Shown: in pieces, positions 56,304 to 64,000 of the stretch | How positions within the stretch are numbered: the first letter of the stretch is position 1 | How the letters are laid out: each line of letters starts with the position of its first letter | Origin: Pontibacter mangrovi | GTDB lineage: Bacteria > Bacteroidota > Bacteroidia > Cytophagales > Hymenobacteraceae | Assembly: GCF_006385705.1 (NCBI RefSeq) | Contig: NZ_VFRQ01000003.1 | Coordinates: 372,001 to 436,000 of the forward strand | Reading direction: 5' to 3' | Length of the DNA: 64,000 nucleotides | Made by a program: the position numbers and the translations under genes | Notes under the pieces: generated by a model | What the model was told of the DNA's origin: nothing | What the model saw: the letters and a program-made list of their open reading frames with translations, nothing else | The model's database searches: none

Positions 56304-57050
56304 TTATCTCACGATCAGGCGGCTTGAGGCCATATCGTTGTCGGCGCTCACTTTAACAAAGTAGGTACCGCGCGCATACTTTTGGGTGTTGATCTCCACT
56401 ACGCCGTTTGCTCTGCTCAACTGCAGCACCTTGCGCCCCAGTATGTCGTGCACCGCCACCTCGGCGTTGCGGATGCTGCCCAGGTTCAGGCGCACCATGC
56501 CATTAGACACCGTAGGATAAACAGCCACGCGCGTATCCCCGATCATATCGTCGGTGCCGGCCACTGTGCCCACCGATACCGTTTCCGTTACTTTAGCCAG
56601 CTGGTTGCCGTCAGTGCGCACCAGAACCAGGTCATAGACGTAGATACCGGGTTCTGAAAAGTTTATCTTGAAGTATTCTTTGTAAGAGGCCGGCAACACC
56701 ACACCTTCCTCAGGGCCAACAGTGGCCACGCCGTTCTCGAACGCAACCTCCTCGTATACAGCCTCCTCCTCTGTAGTGGCATCGCGGTTGGAGTTGTAGT
56801 AGAGGGTAAAGTTTTCGCTCTGGGCCGGCTTGTGCAGTTTTATCTGCAGGTTGGCGCTCTCTCCTTCCCTGTCGTGGGCATCAATGTATGCCTGCCATTG
56901 CACATCCTGGTTTATAGCCAGTTCGCCATTTCCGGATATAACGTCGAGGGTACCATTTACGGTTGGTTCCTGAATAGTTTGTGCCTTTCCGGCAACTGCT
57001 GTAAGCATGAGTGCCATGGTGGCAGCAACAACATGTAGAGCTCTTCTCAT
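56304..57050 (-). CDS. secreted protein with T9SS C-terminal sorting domain
   Basis: A 248-residue protein. A signal peptide (MRRALHVVAATMALMLTAVA, ending GKAQ) precedes a beta-rich domain. The last 75 residues (VAVYPTVSNGMVRLNLG, AEVAVHDILGRKVLQL, ARGTYFVKVSADN) are a type A sorting domain recognised by the T9SS. The passenger domain is not recognised. Confidence 0.85.
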   Translation of the reverse strand: MRRALHVVAATMALMLTAVAGKAQTIQEPTVNGTLDVISGNGELAINQDVQWQAYIDAHDREGESANLQIKLHKPAQSENFTLYYNSNRDATTEEEAVYEEVAFENGVATVGPEEGVVLPASYKEYFKINFSEPGIYVYDLVLVRTDGNQLAKVTETVSVGTVAGTDDMIGDTRVAVYPTVSNGMVRLNLGSIRNAEVAVHDILGRKVLQLSRANGVVEINTQKYARGTYFVKVSADNDMASSRLIVR

Positions 57051-57189
57051 CTTTTAAGATTTAAATATTGGGGAATAAAGTATAACAATTAAGCTTTCGA
57101 TTTTGTATTAGCTTTCATACGTAAAAGCTTCGTTTTCGCTCTATTTTTCTATACTTTTTTCACTATATATCTTTTTGCCGCCACTTTCG

Positions 57190-57223
57190 TTTGTTGGTTT
57201 ACGAAGATAAATATTTATATTTG
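57190..57223 (+). promoter_or_regulatory. promoter of the Fur-family gene
   Basis: TTTGTTGG (57190-57197) about 18 bases before TATATTTG (57216-57223). The intergenic region also holds the divergent promoter for the T9SS gene. Confidence 0.65.
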
Positions 57224-57254
57224 GTGATATTCTTGAACAGAGATAACGGTTAGA

Positions 57255-57686
57255 ATGGATAAGGCACAACAGCTACTCACAGACTATGGGCTACGAAAGA
57301 CCGGGTGCCGGCTGGATGTACTGCGCCAGTTCCTGGAGCACGATTTTGCACTGTCGCACGCCGACCTGGAGAAGAAGCTTGGCAGCAGATATGACCGCGT
57401 AACGATCTACCGCACCCTGTACTCTTTTGAACAGCAAGGGCTGACGCATAGTATAAAAGACGGGAGCGGCGGCCTGAAGTATGCCCTTTGCCAGCACCAG
57501 GAGTCTTTACAAAGCAAGCACGAAGACAGCCACATACACTTTAGCTGCACCGGCTGCGGCCAAACCTTCTGCCTGAACGACGTGCCGGTTCCGGAGCTTA
57601 TGCTGCCGCAGGGCTATGAGGCAGAGCGCCTGAACTACTCGGCCGAAGGCTTGTGCAAGACCTGTAGCCAGCGCAACGATATTTAA
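57255..57686 (+). CDS. Fur-family metal regulator
   Basis: A 143-residue DNA-binding repressor. The winged helix is near residues 10-80 (RVTIYRTLYSFEQQG is the recognition helix). The metal-binding part has HEDSHIHFSCTGCGQTFC and CKTCSQ. The length and Cys pattern fit Fur or Zur; the specific metal cannot be told. The DUF4442 gene follows 11 bases later. Confidence 0.85.
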   Translation: MDKAQQLLTDYGLRKTGCRLDVLRQFLEHDFALSHADLEKKLGSRYDRVTIYRTLYSFEQQGLTHSIKDGSGGLKYALCQHQESLQSKHEDSHIHFSCTGCGQTFCLNDVPVPELMLPQGYEAERLNYSAEGLCKTCSQRNDI

Positions 57687-57697
57687 CTTCACCTTTA

Positions 57698-58204
57698 ATG
57701 GAGGCTGTCCGAAATAACGCAGAAGAATTCAGGAAACTGGTGTCCTCACCAGTCAGGTTCCGGCTTTTCATGCTGGCCAGGCTGCCCATGGCTTACCTGG
57801 CAGGCTTGCGCGTGGCGGCCCTTTCCGCCGAAAGCGCTACAGTCACCATCCCCTACAAGTATATCAACAAGAACCCTTTCCGGTCTATCTATTTTGCCTG
57901 CCTCAGTATGGCCGCCGAGCTCTCGACCGGGGTGCTGTGCATGATGCAGGTGTACAAGTCCACTCCCGCGGTATCGATGCTGGTGGTGCGCATGGAGGCT
58001 GACTTCACCAAAAAGGCCGTGGGGCGCATCGCCTTCACCTGCCACGATGGGGAACGCATACAGCAGGCCGCCGAACAGACGAAAGCCACCGGCCAGGGCG
58101 TTACCCTTACGGCCACCAGCACCGGCACCGACGAGAGCGGCGACGTGGTGGCTACTTTCCGTTTTACCTGGTCGCTAAAAGCGAAGCATCTGCCAAAGGC
58201 CTGA
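57698..58204 (+). CDS. DUF4442 hotdog-fold protein
   Basis: A 168-residue protein of the DUF4442 thioesterase-like type. The NKNPFRSIYFACLSMAAELS region near 50-70 suits the hotdog helix. Its substrate is unknown. It probably shares a transcript with the regulator. Confidence 0.78.
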   Translation: MEAVRNNAEEFRKLVSSPVRFRLFMLARLPMAYLAGLRVAALSAESATVTIPYKYINKNPFRSIYFACLSMAAELSTGVLCMMQVYKSTPAVSMLVVRMEADFTKKAVGRIAFTCHDGERIQQAAEQTKATGQGVTLTATSTGTDESGDVVATFRFTWSLKAKHLPKA

Positions 58205-58261
58205 TTTTTACTGGCTTTTGGCGCGCTATACTTGTAACTTGCGGCCAAAACCACAATCCGC

Positions 58262-59098
58262 ATGAAATTTAAGGCTATCTGCACCGACATCGACGGCACG
58301 CTTTTGAACAGCGAGCGCCAACTGTCGCAGCGCACTATTGATACTTTCCGAAAGCTTGATAAAAACGTACCCGTTATCCTGGCTTCCTCGCGCATGCCCA
58401 GCGCTATGCGCCACCTGCAGCAGGAGCTCGACATTCTGCACCACCCGCTCATCTGCTTTAACGGCGGCTACGTGCTGTACTTCGAGGACGGCAAAACGGC
58501 TCCTACCCAGTTAGACTCTGTGCAAATAAGCGCCCCTATCTGCCAGGCCATCCACGACTTTACCCAGAACACCGACATCCATGTAAGCCTGTATGCGCAG
58601 GACAACTGGTATGCCCCGCAGCGGGATTACTGGGCGGAGCGGGAGGAAAAGGTTACCAAAGTATCCCCGCAGATCGCTGACCTGGCCCCTATACTTACCA
58701 GGTGGCACGAGCAAGCATGCGGCGCGCATAAAGTGATGTGCATGGGCCCAGCCGATGAGATAGACGCCTTGCAGCAGGAGCTGAACAGCAACTATGCAGA
58801 GCTGGTGCATGCTTACCGCTCTAAAGACACGTACCTGGAAATCGCACCGCGCGCCATCTCTAAGGCCACGGCCCTGGAGCTGCTGCTCCAAAACCGCTAC
58901 GGCATTGCCTTAGAAGAGGTAGTGGCCTTTGGCGACAACTACAACGACATCGACATGCTGCAGGCTGTTGGCAAGGGCATAGCAGTGGCAAACGCACGCG
59001 AGGAAGTAAAGGCTGTGGCCGACGAAATGACTCTGAAGAGCATAGAAGACGGTGTGGCCGTAGCGGTTGAGAAGCATTTTTTGAGTGTAGAAGTATAA
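58262..59098 (+). CDS. Cof-type HAD phosphatase
   Basis: A 278-residue HAD hydrolase. DIDGTLLNSERQLSQ near residues 9-23 holds the catalytic Asp pair; the SKATALELLLQNRYGI helix near 200 and FGDNYNDIDMLQAVG near 220-234 are motifs III and IV. Similar enzymes dephosphorylate sugar phosphates or flavins. No narrower assignment. Confidence 0.88.
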   Translation: MKFKAICTDIDGTLLNSERQLSQRTIDTFRKLDKNVPVILASSRMPSAMRHLQQELDILHHPLICFNGGYVLYFEDGKTAPTQLDSVQISAPICQAIHDFTQNTDIHVSLYAQDNWYAPQRDYWAEREEKVTKVSPQIADLAPILTRWHEQACGAHKVMCMGPADEIDALQQELNSNYAELVHAYRSKDTYLEIAPRAISKATALELLLQNRYGIALEEVVAFGDNYNDIDMLQAVGKGIAVANAREEVKAVADEMTLKSIEDGVAVAVEKHFLSVEV

Positions 59099-59126
59099 AC
59101 TTATCCGCTACAGCCAAAGCACCCGC

Positions 59127-59510
59127 ATGAAAGACTACAAGAAATACTACATCATACCCGCCGAGCCCGAGGAAGTATACGTGGCCCTGACCAACCCTTA
59201 TACTTTGCAGCTCTGGACAGGCGAGCCGGCAGAGATGTCCACAGAGCCGGGGTCGGAGTTCTCGCTGTGGGAAGGAAGTATCGTGGGCAAGAACCTGGAG
59301 TTTGAGGAGGGCAAGAAGATCGTGCAGCAGTGGTACTTTGGGGAGCAGGAGGAGCCCTCTATCGTCACCATTAAGCTGCACCCGCACAAGTATGGCACCT
59401 CCGCCGAACTGCGCCACACCAATATCCCCGACGAGGATTACGAAGACATCACCGAAGGCTGGGATTTTGCCTACTTCGCCCCCCTGATTGATTTTTATGA
59501 GGGGGAGTAG
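59127..59510 (+). CDS. SRPBCC/START-like protein
   Basis: A 127-residue protein with the helix-grip pattern: YIIPAEPEEVYVALTNPYTL at the start, GEPSIVTIKL-type strands and a final helix (GWDFAYFAPLIDFYE). The fold binds hydrophobic ligands, but no ligand is known. Confidence 0.8.
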   Translation: MKDYKKYYIIPAEPEEVYVALTNPYTLQLWTGEPAEMSTEPGSEFSLWEGSIVGKNLEFEEGKKIVQQWYFGEQEEPSIVTIKLHPHKYGTSAELRHTNIPDEDYEDITEGWDFAYFAPLIDFYEGE

Positions 59511-60111
59511 CGGGTTTACACTTTATACTTTACCGGATCCAACCACCCCTGCCCCTCTCTCGAACCAAGTCCGGGAATCTGTGACTTGTTCCGGGAGGGG
59601 AGCCAGTAATTGCAAATGCTGACGTGTTGGTTTCAAGTTTCTGTTCTTATTAGTAAAAATGTAAACCCACCCCTTAGAGTTACGCTCGCTACCTTCGAAA
59701 TCCCGTTCTCGGTAGTCCAGAGGAGGGGAATTATGTTCAAGCTGCGTCAGCTGCGGCTATCTTTTCTGATCCCAGCCTTTAGGTGGGGGTATCCCCAAGA
59801 GCGCCTTCTAGATTTCCGGTGCCGCCTTAGCGGCATTGCGACGTTAGGAGCAAAGGAAATGTAGACAGGGCGATGCCCGAAAGAGTTTACCCCGAAGCAT
59901 TTCGGGGAGGCCTACCGGCCTTAGAGGGCACCGAAGTATGAAATGGAACTGTAGCCTTTGTAAGACTGAGGATAAACGGCAGCTAGAAAGTATAGCTTGT
60001 GTCAAGTTGCGGAAAGCGGCGGCTCTAAAAGCACAAGCGGACGCTTGCGCCAGAAACAAAGTATAAACCATACTTTTACACATATCCATTTACATCTCAA
60101 CCCAAACCCGC
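59511..60111. other. structured intergenic region rich in short inverted repeats
   Basis: About 600 bases without a convincing gene. Short palindromic units include GCCGCCTTAGCGGC (59821), CCCGAAGCATTTCGGGG (59891-59907), AGGCCTACCGGCCT (59908), and the reverse AACCCACCCCT at 59664. The AGGGGTGGGTT word is shared with 36811. A small frame at 59610-59864 lacks protein-like composition. It may be a decayed repeat array or REP cluster. Confidence 0.45.
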
Positions 60112-60119
60112 TATATTTG
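60112..60119 (+). promoter_or_regulatory. -7 box of purN
   Basis: TATATTTG, 23 bases before the TTG start. Confidence 0.6.
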
Positions 60120-60142
60120 CAGCTTCATCGCAAGCTTATACT

Positions 60143-60739
60143 TTGGAACCTAAGAATAAGAAAAACATAGTCATTTTCGCTTCAGGGTCGGGGAGCAATG
60201 CACAGCGGCTGCTGGAGCATTTCGAGCACCACCCACAGATACGTGTGGCCGCCCTGTTCTCCAACAATCCGAAAGCGTATGCCCTGAAACGAGCCGAGAC
60301 CTTCCACGTCCCGGCTTTTTTGTTTTCCAGGGATGAGTTCTATAACACGGACAAAGTGCTGGAGCAGGTGCAGGCGTTTAAGCCTGACCTGATCGTGCTG
60401 GCCGGTTTCCTGTGGCTGGTGCCAAACAACCTGCTGCGCGCCTTCCCGAACCGCATCATCAACATACACCCTGCCCTGCTGCCCCGTTACGGCGGCAAGG
60501 GGATGCACGGCATAAATGTGCACACGGCCGTTATCCAGGCGCGGGAACCGGAGTCGGGCATCACTATCCATTACATAAACGAGGAGTACGACAAAGGCGA
60601 GTTTATACTTCAGGAGCGCTGCCCGGTACAACCCGCCGACACGCCCGAAGAACTGGCAGCCCGCGTGCTGCAACTGGAGCACAAGCACCTGCCCGAGGTG
60701 GTAGAGAAGCTGCTGCTCGAACAGAACCAACAACAGTAA
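60143..60739 (+). CDS. purN: phosphoribosylglycinamide formyltransferase PurN
   Basis: A 198-residue purine enzyme; start TTG. IVIFASGSGSNAQRLLEHF is the phosphate-binding segment, and NIHPALLPRYGGKGMHGINVH with Asn, His and a later Asp (EEYDKGEFI) is the active site. It forms formylglycinamide ribonucleotide. purH follows 29 bases later. Confidence 0.92.
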   Translation: MEPKNKKNIVIFASGSGSNAQRLLEHFEHHPQIRVAALFSNNPKAYALKRAETFHVPAFLFSRDEFYNTDKVLEQVQAFKPDLIVLAGFLWLVPNNLLRAFPNRIINIHPALLPRYGGKGMHGINVHTAVIQAREPESGITIHYINEEYDKGEFILQERCPVQPADTPEELAARVLQLEHKHLPEVVEKLLLEQNQQQ

Positions 60740-60768
60740 TCAATCAACAACCCAATACCTTCAATCCC

Positions 60769-62292
60769 ATGCAACCCGTTAAAATCAAATCCGCACTTAT
60801 TTCGGTTTACTACAAAGACCGCCTGGAGCCGCTGGTGGAGCTGCTGAAGCAACACGGCGTCAACATATACTCTACAGGTGGCACGCAGACCTTCCTGGAG
60901 GAGCAAGGCGCCCAGGTAGTAGCCGTGGAAGACCTGACCGATTACCCGTCTATCTTCGGAGGCCGCGTTAAGACCCTGCACCCAAAGGTGTTCGGGGGTA
61001 TCCTGCACCGCCGCGACAACCAGAGCGACATAGCTGAGCGCGAGAAGTATGAAATCCCGCCGATTGACCTGGTGGTGGTGGACCTTTACCCGTTCGAGGA
61101 GACCGTTGCCTCCGGAGCGTCTGAAGCGGATGTGATCGAGAAAATAGACATCGGCGGTATCTCCCTGATCCGTGCGGCTGCCAAGAACTTCAAAGATGTG
61201 CTGATCGTGTCTTCGCGTGAGCAGTATGACGAAGTGGTGGAACTGCTGCAGGAGAAAGACGGTGCTACAGAGTTGGAGGACCGCAAGCGTTTCGCAGCAA
61301 AGGCCTTCAAGGTATCTTCGCACTATGACACGCACATCTTCAACTACATGAACCGCGAGGGCGAGATTCAGGCCTTTAAGCAGAGCGTGCAGCACAGCAT
61401 GCCGCTGCGCTACGGCGAGAACCCGCATCAGAAAGGCACCTTCTATGGCAACCTGGAAGACCTGTTTGAGCAACTGAACGGCAAGCAGCTTTCTTACAAC
61501 AACCTGGTGGACGTGGACGCTGCCGTGGCCCTGGCCGCTGAGTTCGAGGAGCCGGTGGTAGCTATCCTCAAGCACACGAACGCCTGCGGCTGCGCTACCG
61601 GCGACACCATGAAGGAGGCTTACCTGAACGCCCTATCTTCTGACCCCGTATCGGCTTTCGGAGGTGTGATCATCGCCAACCGCACCATCGATCTGGCCGT
61701 GGCCGAGGAACTGAACAAGTTGTTTTTCGAGGTGCTGATCGCCCCTGAATTTGACGCAGACGCGCTGGAGCTGCTGAAGACGAAGAAAAACCGCATCCTA
61801 CTGAAGCAGAAGCCGGTGGAACTGCCAACCAAACTATTCAAGACGCTGCTGAACGGCGTGATTGAGCAGGACAAGGATTTGGCTACCGAAACCGAGGCTG
61901 ACTTTAAAACCGCCACCAAGCGCCAGCCAACCGCCGAGGAGAAAAAGGCCCTGGTGTTCGCGGCCAAAGTATGCAAGCACACCAAGTCCAACACCATCGT
62001 ATTGGCTACGGATAAGATGATGTTCGCCAGCGGCGTGGGCCAAACCTCCCGCGTGGATGCCCTGCGCCAGGCCATCGAGAAAGCCCAGAGCTTCGGCTTT
62101 GACGTGAGCAAGACCGTAATGGCCTCCGACGCCTTCTTCCCGTTCCCGGACTGCGTGGAGATCGCCGACAAGGCAGGTGTAAAAGCGGTGGTACAGCCGG
62201 GCGGCTCCATTAAGGATCAGGACTCCATCGACTATTGCGATGCCCACAACATGGCCATGGTGATGACCGGCGTGCGCCACTTTAAGCACTAA
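60769..62292 (+). CDS. purH: bifunctional AICAR transformylase / IMP cyclohydrolase PurH
   Basis: A 507-residue enzyme of the last two steps of IMP synthesis. The N-terminal cyclohydrolase part has STGGTQTFLEEQG and GGRVKTLHPKVFGGILHRRD; the C-terminal transformylase has LRYGENPHQKGTFYG and LKHTNACGCATGD, then PGGSIKDQDSI. Starts at ATG 60769; a much longer upstream reading overlaps purN and is not real. A terminator follows. Confidence 0.95.
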   Translation: MQPVKIKSALISVYYKDRLEPLVELLKQHGVNIYSTGGTQTFLEEQGAQVVAVEDLTDYPSIFGGRVKTLHPKVFGGILHRRDNQSDIAEREKYEIPPIDLVVVDLYPFEETVASGASEADVIEKIDIGGISLIRAAAKNFKDVLIVSSREQYDEVVELLQEKDGATELEDRKRFAAKAFKVSSHYDTHIFNYMNREGEIQAFKQSVQHSMPLRYGENPHQKGTFYGNLEDLFEQLNGKQLSYNNLVDVDAAVALAAEFEEPVVAILKHTNACGCATGDTMKEAYLNALSSDPVSAFGGVIIANRTIDLAVAEELNKLFFEVLIAPEFDADALELLKTKKNRILLKQKPVELPTKLFKTLLNGVIEQDKDLATETEADFKTATKRQPTAEEKKALVFAAKVCKHTKSNTIVLATDKMMFASGVGQTSRVDALRQAIEKAQSFGFDVSKTVMASDAFFPFPDCVEIADKAGVKAVVQPGGSIKDQDSIDYCDAHNMAMVMTGVRHFKH

Positions 62293-62324
62293 GCCGCCAA
62301 AGTATAACTTTACTTATTGATGCC

Positions 62325-62362
62325 AATCCCCCGGTCAGCAAGTATGGCCGGGGGATTTTTTT
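62325..62362 (+). terminator. terminator after purH
   Basis: AATCCCCCGG and CCGGGGGATT are perfect 10-bp arms around a 12-base loop, followed by TTTTT. Confidence 0.88.
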
Positions 62363-62505
62363 ATACTTCTGCGCTATGCGCTCAATTTAGCCTTACTGCC
62401 TGCGTTAAGCTTCTAAACGGATGAATCCGGGCTGATTTGTACAAAAAAAAATTTTTATTCTGGGCGCTGGGCAGGATATGCATTATTAATTCAGCTGAAA
62501 TTCAC

Positions 62506-62513
62506 TAATTTTG
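62506..62513 (+). promoter_or_regulatory. -7 box of mreB
   Basis: TAATTTTG, 73 bases before the ATG of mreB; no clear -33 element. Confidence 0.55.
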
Positions 62514-62585
62514 CCGCAAGTTTTTGATTAGAAATATTGTATATTGAAAATATAACAGGCAACCGCGCGCCTTTCATACTTCACC

Positions 62586-63611
62586 ATGGGACTATTTAAT
62601 TTCTTAACCAGCGATATAGCCATTGACCTGGGTACTGCCAATACCCTGATCATCCACAACGATAAAATTGTAGTAGACGAGCCCTCCATCATCGCCGTGG
62701 ACCGCACCACAGGCCGCGTACTGGCCATTGGCCGCAACGCCATGCAGATGCACGAGAAGACGCACGAGAACATCAAGACCATCCGCCCGCTGAAGGATGG
62801 GGTGATCGCCGACTTCCACGCCGCTGAGGAGATGATCCGGGGCATGATCAAGATGATCGACACGGGCCGCCGCCTGTTCCAGCCGTCGCACCGCATGGTG
62901 ATCTGTATCCCCTCGGGCATTACCGAGGTGGAGAAACGCGCCGTGCGCGACTCTGCGCAGCATGCCGGCGCCAAGGAAGTATGGATGATCCAGGAGCCGA
63001 TGGCCGCCGCCATCGGTATCGGCATTGACGTGGAGCAGCCGATCGGCTCTATGATCGTGGATATCGGGGGTGGTACAACGGAGATTGCCGTGGTGGCCCT
63101 GTCCGGTATCGTGTGCGACCAGTCTATCCGCATCGCCGGTGACGTGTTTACCAAAGACATTCTGGATTACATGCGCCGCCAGCACAACCTGCTGATCGGC
63201 GAGCGCTCTGCCGAGAAGATCAAAATTGAGGTAGGAGCTGCCCTGACAGAATTGGAGAACCCGCCAGCTGACTACGAGATCCGTGGCCGCGACCTGATGA
63301 CCGGTATTCCGAAGGTTATCAAAGTTACTTACCAGGAAATTGCCATTGCCTTGGATAAATCAGTTTCTAAAATAGAGGAAGCGGTACTGAAGGCACTGGA
63401 AATTGCGCCGCCTGAACTATCTGCCGACATCTACGACAATGGTATACACCTGACAGGTGGTGGCGCATTGCTTCGTGGGTTTGACAAGCGCTTGGCTGCC
63501 AAAACCAAGCTCCCGATCCACATTGCCGAAGACCCACTAAGAGCGGTGGTGCGTGGCACGGGTGCTGCCATCAAGAATATCGAAGGATTCAAGAATGTCC
63601 TGCTAACCTAA
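62586..63611 (+). CDS. mreB: rod-shape-determining protein MreB
   Basis: A 341-residue actin-like filament protein. DIAIDLGTANTLI near residues 10-22 and GSMIVDIGGGTTEIAV near 158-173 are the nucleotide-binding phosphate loops, and LTGGGALLRG near 292 is the adenosine part. It directs cell-wall synthesis at the inner membrane. mreC follows. Confidence 0.95.
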   Translation: MGLFNFLTSDIAIDLGTANTLIIHNDKIVVDEPSIIAVDRTTGRVLAIGRNAMQMHEKTHENIKTIRPLKDGVIADFHAAEEMIRGMIKMIDTGRRLFQPSHRMVICIPSGITEVEKRAVRDSAQHAGAKEVWMIQEPMAAAIGIGIDVEQPIGSMIVDIGGGTTEIAVVALSGIVCDQSIRIAGDVFTKDILDYMRRQHNLLIGERSAEKIKIEVGAALTELENPPADYEIRGRDLMTGIPKVIKVTYQEIAIALDKSVSKIEEAVLKALEIAPPELSADIYDNGIHLTGGGALLRGFDKRLAAKTKLPIHIAEDPLRAVVRGTGAAIKNIEGFKNVLLT

Positions 63612-63620
63612 CAGGGCCGC

Positions 63621-64000
63621 ATGCGGAATCTATTTGCATTTATTTACCGGTTCCGTGCGTTCCTCGTGTTCCTGCTGCTGGAGGCGCTGTGTGTGTTCCT
63701 GATCGTGCGCTACAATACGTACCAGGGCGCTGCCTTTTTTAACTCGGCAAACAGGTATGTGGGGCAGGTACTGGAGTTCCAGAGCGGCATAACGGACTAC
63801 TTTCGGCTCACGAACATCAACCAGTCGCTGGCCAGCGAGAACGCTGCCCTGCGCCAGGAGCTGATGCAGTACCGCCAGGCAGCCCTTATCGACAGTGCCG
63901 CTGAGTTGGACACCACTTATGTGCCCGCCTCCGACACCACGGCAGCGCCGCCCTATAACCTCATGGCCGGCCATGTGATCAATAACTCGGTGCGCCGCCT
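63621..64000 (+). CDS. mreC: MreC, partial
   Basis: The first 126 residues: MRNLFAFIYRFRAFLVFLLL is a membrane anchor, then a helix for coiled-coil dimerisation (LTNINQSLASENAALRQELM). The remainder is beyond the window. It works with MreB and MreD. Confidence 0.85.
   Translation, partial: MRNLFAFIYRFRAFLVFLLLEALCVFLIVRYNTYQGAAFFNSANRYVGQVLEFQSGITDYFRLTNINQSLASENAALRQELMQYRQAALIDSAAELDTTYVPASDTTAAPPYNLMAGHVINNSVRR

Noticed and set aside
59610-59864. 84-codon frame in the intergenic region before purN
   Set aside because: Composition is not protein-like and it crosses several short inverted repeats.
60412-60768. N-terminal extension of purH into purN
   Set aside because: The extension is Arg/Pro/Ala-rich and overlaps purN; the ATG at 60769 gives the normal PurH length.

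Overview
The window is Bacteroidota DNA, most likely from a Cytophagales/Hymenobacteraceae bacterium such as a Pontibacter relative. That placement is inferred from moderately high GC, a type IX secretion (T9SS) sorting-domain protein, Bacteroidota -7 promoter boxes (TAnnTTTG), an OprP-type porin with pst genes, a CcmB-F cytochrome c maturation set, and protein style.

Bases 1 to about 35,600 are a tailed-phage prophage that continues off the left edge. From its right end inward it carries a tyrosine integrase and a CI/LexA-type repressor on the plus strand. Leftward on the minus strand come early genes, a replication and recombination module (SSB-like protein, SMC/SbcC-like ATPase, PIF1-like helicase, DEAD/DEAH helicase, primase-helicase, VRR-NUC nuclease) and an AT-richer block of very small ORFs. 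The late genes follow: terminase, tail fibre and tail proteins, tape measure, then a protease/scaffold fusion, major capsid protein, two related tube-like proteins, portal and a connector cut by the window edge. Head genes therefore lie after tail genes, which is unusual. A plus-strand DUF4468-type secreted protein sits between the tail and head blocks as probable cargo. Many genes overlap by ATGA or TAATG, implying coupled translation. No lysis gene is firmly identified.

From 35,781 the DNA is chromosomal: a moxR ATPase, then a phosphate-starvation region with a TonB-dependent receptor plus surface lipoprotein, an OprP-type porin, and pstS-pstC-pstA-pstB-phoU. Both the receptor and the porin transcription units start with four TTAACA-like repeats at exact 11-bp spacing, placed identically relative to the -7 box. 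This points to one PhoB/PhoP-type response regulator driving outer-membrane and inner-membrane phosphate uptake together. Cytochrome c maturation genes ccmB, ccmC, ccmD-like, ccmE and ccmF follow, then a DUF2520 protein, ferredoxin and IscX-like protein, KdsC, a cold-shock protein, a UbiA prenyltransferase, a T9SS-sorted protein, a Fur-family regulator, a DUF4442 protein, a HAD phosphatase, an SRPBCC protein, purN, purH, mreB and the start of mreC.

The main items for a second look are: a probable -1 frameshift in a run of nine T's giving a candidate tail-assembly-chaperone pair; two equally long (134 bp) nested inverted-repeat elements directly after the stop codons of two large phage genes; matched 19-bp repressor operators, one inside the repressor gene; paired Pho boxes on a TonB receptor/surface lipoprotein system; and strong enrichment of AAGTATA/TATACTT across the chromosomal part but not the prophage. 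All family assignments are from reading the sequence; no search was run.
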